Part shown: positions 61,156-64,000 of the stretch, in pieces | Layout: the number at the start of each line of letters is the position of its first letter | Numbering within the stretch: the stretch's first letter is position 1 | Origin: Rhizophagus irregularis | Lineage: Eukaryota > Glomeromycota > Glomeromycetes > Glomerales > Glomeraceae | Length of the DNA stretch: 64,000 nucleotides | Assembly (NCBI RefSeq): GCF_026210795.1 | Contig: NC_089459.1 | Location: forward strand, 744,001 to 808,000 | Direction of reading: 5' to 3' | The notes under the pieces: model-generated | Seen by the model: only the letters and a program-made list of their open reading frames with translations | Databases searched by the model: none | What the model was told of the DNA's origin: nothing | Program-made: the position numbers and the translations under genes

Positions 61156-64000
61156 TTATTGTCCATGGCCAACACAGTCCACCTTTTTGTGTCTTTTCCA
61201 ATCTTCCTTCTGACAATCTCTGCTACAATAAAACACTGATTTGCACTTGGAACATAGTCCACCACCAGCTCCTACGGTGCTTGTTTTTCCACATCGTTTG
61301 CATGCATCATTTTTTTTAGTCTCATTATCTTCGACTTCACTATTATCTTTAATTTTATTATCTTCTTCAGTTATCGAGACATCAGTTAACGTGGATAAAG
61401 TTGGTTTAGTGGCTATGACTGGGTCAAAGTTACATTCTTTTTTGTGTCTTTTCCAATCCTCTTTTTGGCAATCTTTGCTACAATAAAATACAGATTTACA
61501 CTTTACACATCTTCCACCACCAGTTCTTGTGGTGCTCATCTTTCCACATCGTTTGCATACCTTTGCATCTTTGTCATCTTTTTCAGTTAGATAATCTTCA
61601 GTTTCGTTATTATCTCCAGTTCTTGAGACATCAACCCATGTGTCATGATACACACTCTTCTGAGTTGCATTGGATAATTTTAGCTTCTTTGAGGCTAGAA
61701 GAATCGTTTCTGAGCCGACATTACATTCTAAAATCCAATCTTTATGGGAGTCATAAAATGAAACCGGGAGGTGGAATGTGATGGTAATTAGAGGTGCCTC
61801 AATAGCGCTCAAAGAAACGCTATCAAAATAATAATGAGTTGGCTCCTGATCGTTTGAAAAGTTACTAGTACTATTACTTCCTTCCTTTTTTCGTCTCTGT
61901 ACATTACCAGCGGGAACCGGCTTGATTAATCGTAGCCATATTTCTGCTTCCGAATGCACTTTTGACGTCCCCGTCAAATTCGTCAGAGTAAATATTTTTG
62001 ACTTTTCTATCTTATCCGTTTTCCATCTCAAAGTATATCGACCAATAGATACTTTCAAATCTTTAAACTCCTCGAGTCTTATAACCATTGACCAAGACAA
62101 ATGCAATGTCATAAAAGTCTTTAACTCGACGAGATGCATTACAAAATTCGGGATATGCTTCTTGAATCCATCAGACGCAAAGAGAGTTCGTAACAATTGT
62201 GCCATTGTTTTTTCGGGAAATCGAAAAATCATTATTTGAAATAAACGTACGAGTATATTGACGCTGAGCCCTTTAATACGATTTATATGAGCTGTACAAC
62301 AGATATTTGCGACTGATATTACATCAGTCATTAATGTATCAAGCTTGTCTTCAACTTTGTTTGTTATATCAAAATTCCATGTGACATATACCGCGTAATC
62401 TTGGTAATAAGCGTTTAAGAATGTAATACCTGTCAAGCGTGCAAGAATGTTTAAACTCAATCCAAGTCGTTCCTCAACAAACTCTTTCATGGGTTTGGCA
62501 GGTGGTTGTAACAATTTCATTAATTGCAACGTTAACGGAGAATTATCCTTTAATCTAGGTGCAGCAGTCAAGAGTATACTAAGAAGAGATACATAATCAG
62601 CCAAATTCGAACAGTCAATAGCATTGAATCTCACAGATGAAGGTAAATGACAGAGCAAGATGTCTATGACATCTCCCAATAATGGCATAACTTGTATCCG
62701 CACTGAAGAAGTCCCACGCAATGACGCACGTAGAGATATTAACTTTGGTAATAAAGTTAACAATAAATGATCATAAAGCGTTAGGTCCTCGATCGAATCC
62801 TCACGTTTTTCACCAGATCGCGGAATGTCACAAGCAACTTGAAATGCGCGGAAAATACTAGAAGTTCGAAAAACATTATATTCCATCGTAGGAACTGTTA
62901 ACATTGTAACATTAACCATATTGCGTCTGGCTCCAGGACGTAAGATTTCATGTTCATTATTGCATGTTTGAGCTTGAGAGCTAATTGGTAATTGACAGCA
63001 AGTGTATTTATCGATATCTTCGTACACTTTACAGTATTTTTTAAGATCTTCCAATCTTTCAGTTTCTGGCGAAGAACCTCCAACAAGCAGATATCCCGAT
63101 TGTTTGGTATCCCAATTTAGAGCTGTAGCTGTAAGTTTGTTTTCTTGCCAGCATCGCAACGTTCGTAATACGGAAGATGCCGTGCTCGATGAATATTTAA
63201 ATGAAATCCAGGATGGGAGTTTCTTATTGAAGCTAATGTTCTTGCTTTTTTTATTACTTGTGTCTATATTATTTTCAAAAGCTTCAATTAAACTTTGTAT
63301 GCAACTGCTCAGCTTATTATAAGAATTAGAGCTAATGATTTTTTCACCCCATACTGACAGAATTTCTGTTACACCAACGACAAAGTCTTTATTCCATTGG
63401 CTATAAAGATTTTTTATATTTATGAAAGGCTGTGGTTTTGGGTCTGGTAACCTACTAATCATTTCAAGAAGCACTAAATCACGAGTAAGTATTGTCGGAT
63501 TGAAATCATTTATTGTAAAAAGTAATTTAATGCTGAAATTCTCGATCTGACCTTCTGTTGAGTTCGTAAGACCATGAACAGTTTCGACAATATTACGCAA
63601 ATCACCGATACCACCTAAAAACATAGACACTTGTTTACTTTTAACTTGGGAAGTTGTTCTTATTGCTGAAGTCTCCGTCGTAGCCGTATATGATTTATCA
63701 GAGATAGCGGCACCGATGTCAAGATCCTTCAATAGATTGAAGCCGTATGTATTACCAATGGCGTAGAGAAAAGGCTCTCCCTCATAGAATAAATGCATTC
63801 CTGGACGATTAGAAGACACGTTGAAATCAACAAATTCTTGTTCATTTGAGTCATTATCTTCAATTTTATTATTGATCACTTTAATTGGAGTGAACAATTG
63901 ATGCGTTTCTATTCCGAAGATAATGCTACTATCACGAAATGTATCTGCTGTGGGTTGTGAAAAATTTCCTTTCTTATTGGAATGAATATGGTTGTTTTCC
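61156..64000 (-). CDS. DUF4470 protein with tandem MYND zinc fingers, 5' partial
   Basis: Open from the right window edge to the stop at 61156 (no in-frame ATG near 63897, where the codon is TTG), so the start lies outside the window; at least 947 aa are visible. The N-terminal part fits DUF4470, the domain shared with dynein-assembly factor DNAAF3-type proteins: FLGGIGDLRNIVETVHG, then FSIKLLFTINDFNPTILTRD and LVLLEMI. A long helical middle region follows. The C-terminus has two MYND fingers, about 61560-61430 and 61300-61171, each with CKRCGK, CxKCKSVFYCS and DCQKEDWKRHKK; all Cys/His ligands are kept. MYND fingers bind proline-rich peptides. The overall role in fungi is unknown. Confidence 0.87.
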   Translation of the reverse strand, partial: ENNHIHSNKKGNFSQPTADTFRDSSIIFGIETHQLFTPIKVINNKIEDNDSNEQEFVDFNVSSNRPGMHLFYEGEPFLYAIGNTYGFNLLKDLDIGAAISDKSYTATTETSAIRTTSQVKSKQVSMFLGGIGDLRNIVETVHGLTNSTEGQIENFSIKLLFTINDFNPTILTRDLVLLEMISRLPDPKPQPFINIKNLYSQWNKDFVVGVTEILSVWGEKIISSNSYNKLSSCIQSLIEAFENNIDTSNKKSKNISFNKKLPSWISFKYSSSTASSVLRTLRCWQENKLTATALNWDTKQSGYLLVGGSSPETERLEDLKKYCKVYEDIDKYTCCQLPISSQAQTCNNEHEILRPGARRNMVNVTMLTVPTMEYNVFRTSSIFRAFQVACDIPRSGEKREDSIEDLTLYDHLLLTLLPKLISLRASLRGTSSVRIQVMPLLGDVIDILLCHLPSSVRFNAIDCSNLADYVSLLSILLTAAPRLKDNSPLTLQLMKLLQPPAKPMKEFVEERLGLSLNILARLTGITFLNAYYQDYAVYVTWNFDITNKVEDKLDTLMTDVISVANICCTAHINRIKGLSVNILVRLFQIMIFRFPEKTMAQLLRTLFASDGFKKHIPNFVMHLVELKTFMTLHLSWSMVIRLEEFKDLKVSIGRYTLRWKTDKIEKSKIFTLTNLTGTSKVHSEAEIWLRLIKPVPAGNVQRRKKEGSNSTSNFSNDQEPTHYYFDSVSLSAIEAPLITITFHLPVSFYDSHKDWILECNVGSETILLASKKLKLSNATQKSVYHDTWVDVSRTGDNNETEDYLTEKDDKDAKVCKRCGKMSTTRTGGGRCVKCKSVFYCSKDCQKEDWKRHKKECNFDPVIATKPTLSTLTDVSITEEDNKIKDNSEVEDNETKKNDACKRCGKTSTVGAGGGLCSKCKSVFYCSRDCQKEDWKRHKKVDCVGHGQ

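Noticed and set aside
61241-63322. Plus-strand frames across the DUF4470/MYND gene
   Set aside because: Shadows of the long minus-strand frame that carries recognisable domains.
63895-63897. Start codon for the MYND protein at 63897
   Set aside because: The codon is TTG and the frame stays open to the window edge, so the true start is outside the window.

Overview
This window looks like nuclear DNA of a very AT-rich, intron-rich fungus, most likely an arbuscular mycorrhizal fungus close to Rhizophagus (inference). The grounds are: fungal gene families (a Bzz1-type F-BAR protein, fungal ATP sulfurylase with a decayed APS-kinase domain, Sur2, Rft1, a long TFIIIC B-block subunit), many 45-120 bp GT-AG introns, single-exon F-box genes, a single-exon Argonaute, a relic of a zinc-ribbon/PD-(D/E)XK-like family known to me as expanded in Rhizophagus, and dense miniature DNA transposons. 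Gene models were spliced by hand; every multi-exon model below stays in frame from ATG to stop.

Layout. 0-17 kb is gene-dense: a truncated low-complexity protein gene (-), BZZ1-like (+, 17 exons), MET3 ATP sulfurylase (-, 7 exons), a DUF7918-like acidic protein with SUMO-interaction-like motifs (-), SUR2 sphinganine C4-hydroxylase (+), an ABHD11-like mitochondrial hydrolase (+) and an acid sphingomyelinase-like phosphodiesterase (+). 17-24 kb is sparse: GC-richer relics, two tentative small genes and a four-exon Myb-type gene whose third intron carries a mariner-type element. 24-36 kb is a transposon graveyard with nested Tc1/mariner, hAT-like and Harbinger-like miniature elements, many with target-site duplications that can be read directly, including a hairpin array inside a hAT-type shell. 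36-64 kb is again genic: an unrecognised remnant (-), a 17-exon TFIIIC largest subunit of 2096 aa (-), a CREG-like secreted protein (-), an F-box gene (-) divergent from RFT1 (+), a single-exon Argonaute with an intact slicer tetrad (-), a second F-box gene (-) and a DUF4470/double-MYND protein running off the right edge (-).

The genes do not form one pathway. MET3 (sulfate activation), SUR2 and the sphingomyelinase-like gene (sphingolipids), RFT1 (N-glycan precursor) and TFIIIC (Pol III transcription) are ordinary housekeeping genes. The Argonaute near a transposon cluster fits an active small-RNA system, but proximity alone proves nothing. No convincing tRNA, rRNA or CRISPR was seen. The most unusual structures are the covarying hairpin array (28976-30214), the paired inverted hAT-type elements (30282-31781), the three-level transposon nest (27001-28785) and the SIM-rich DUF7918-like protein.
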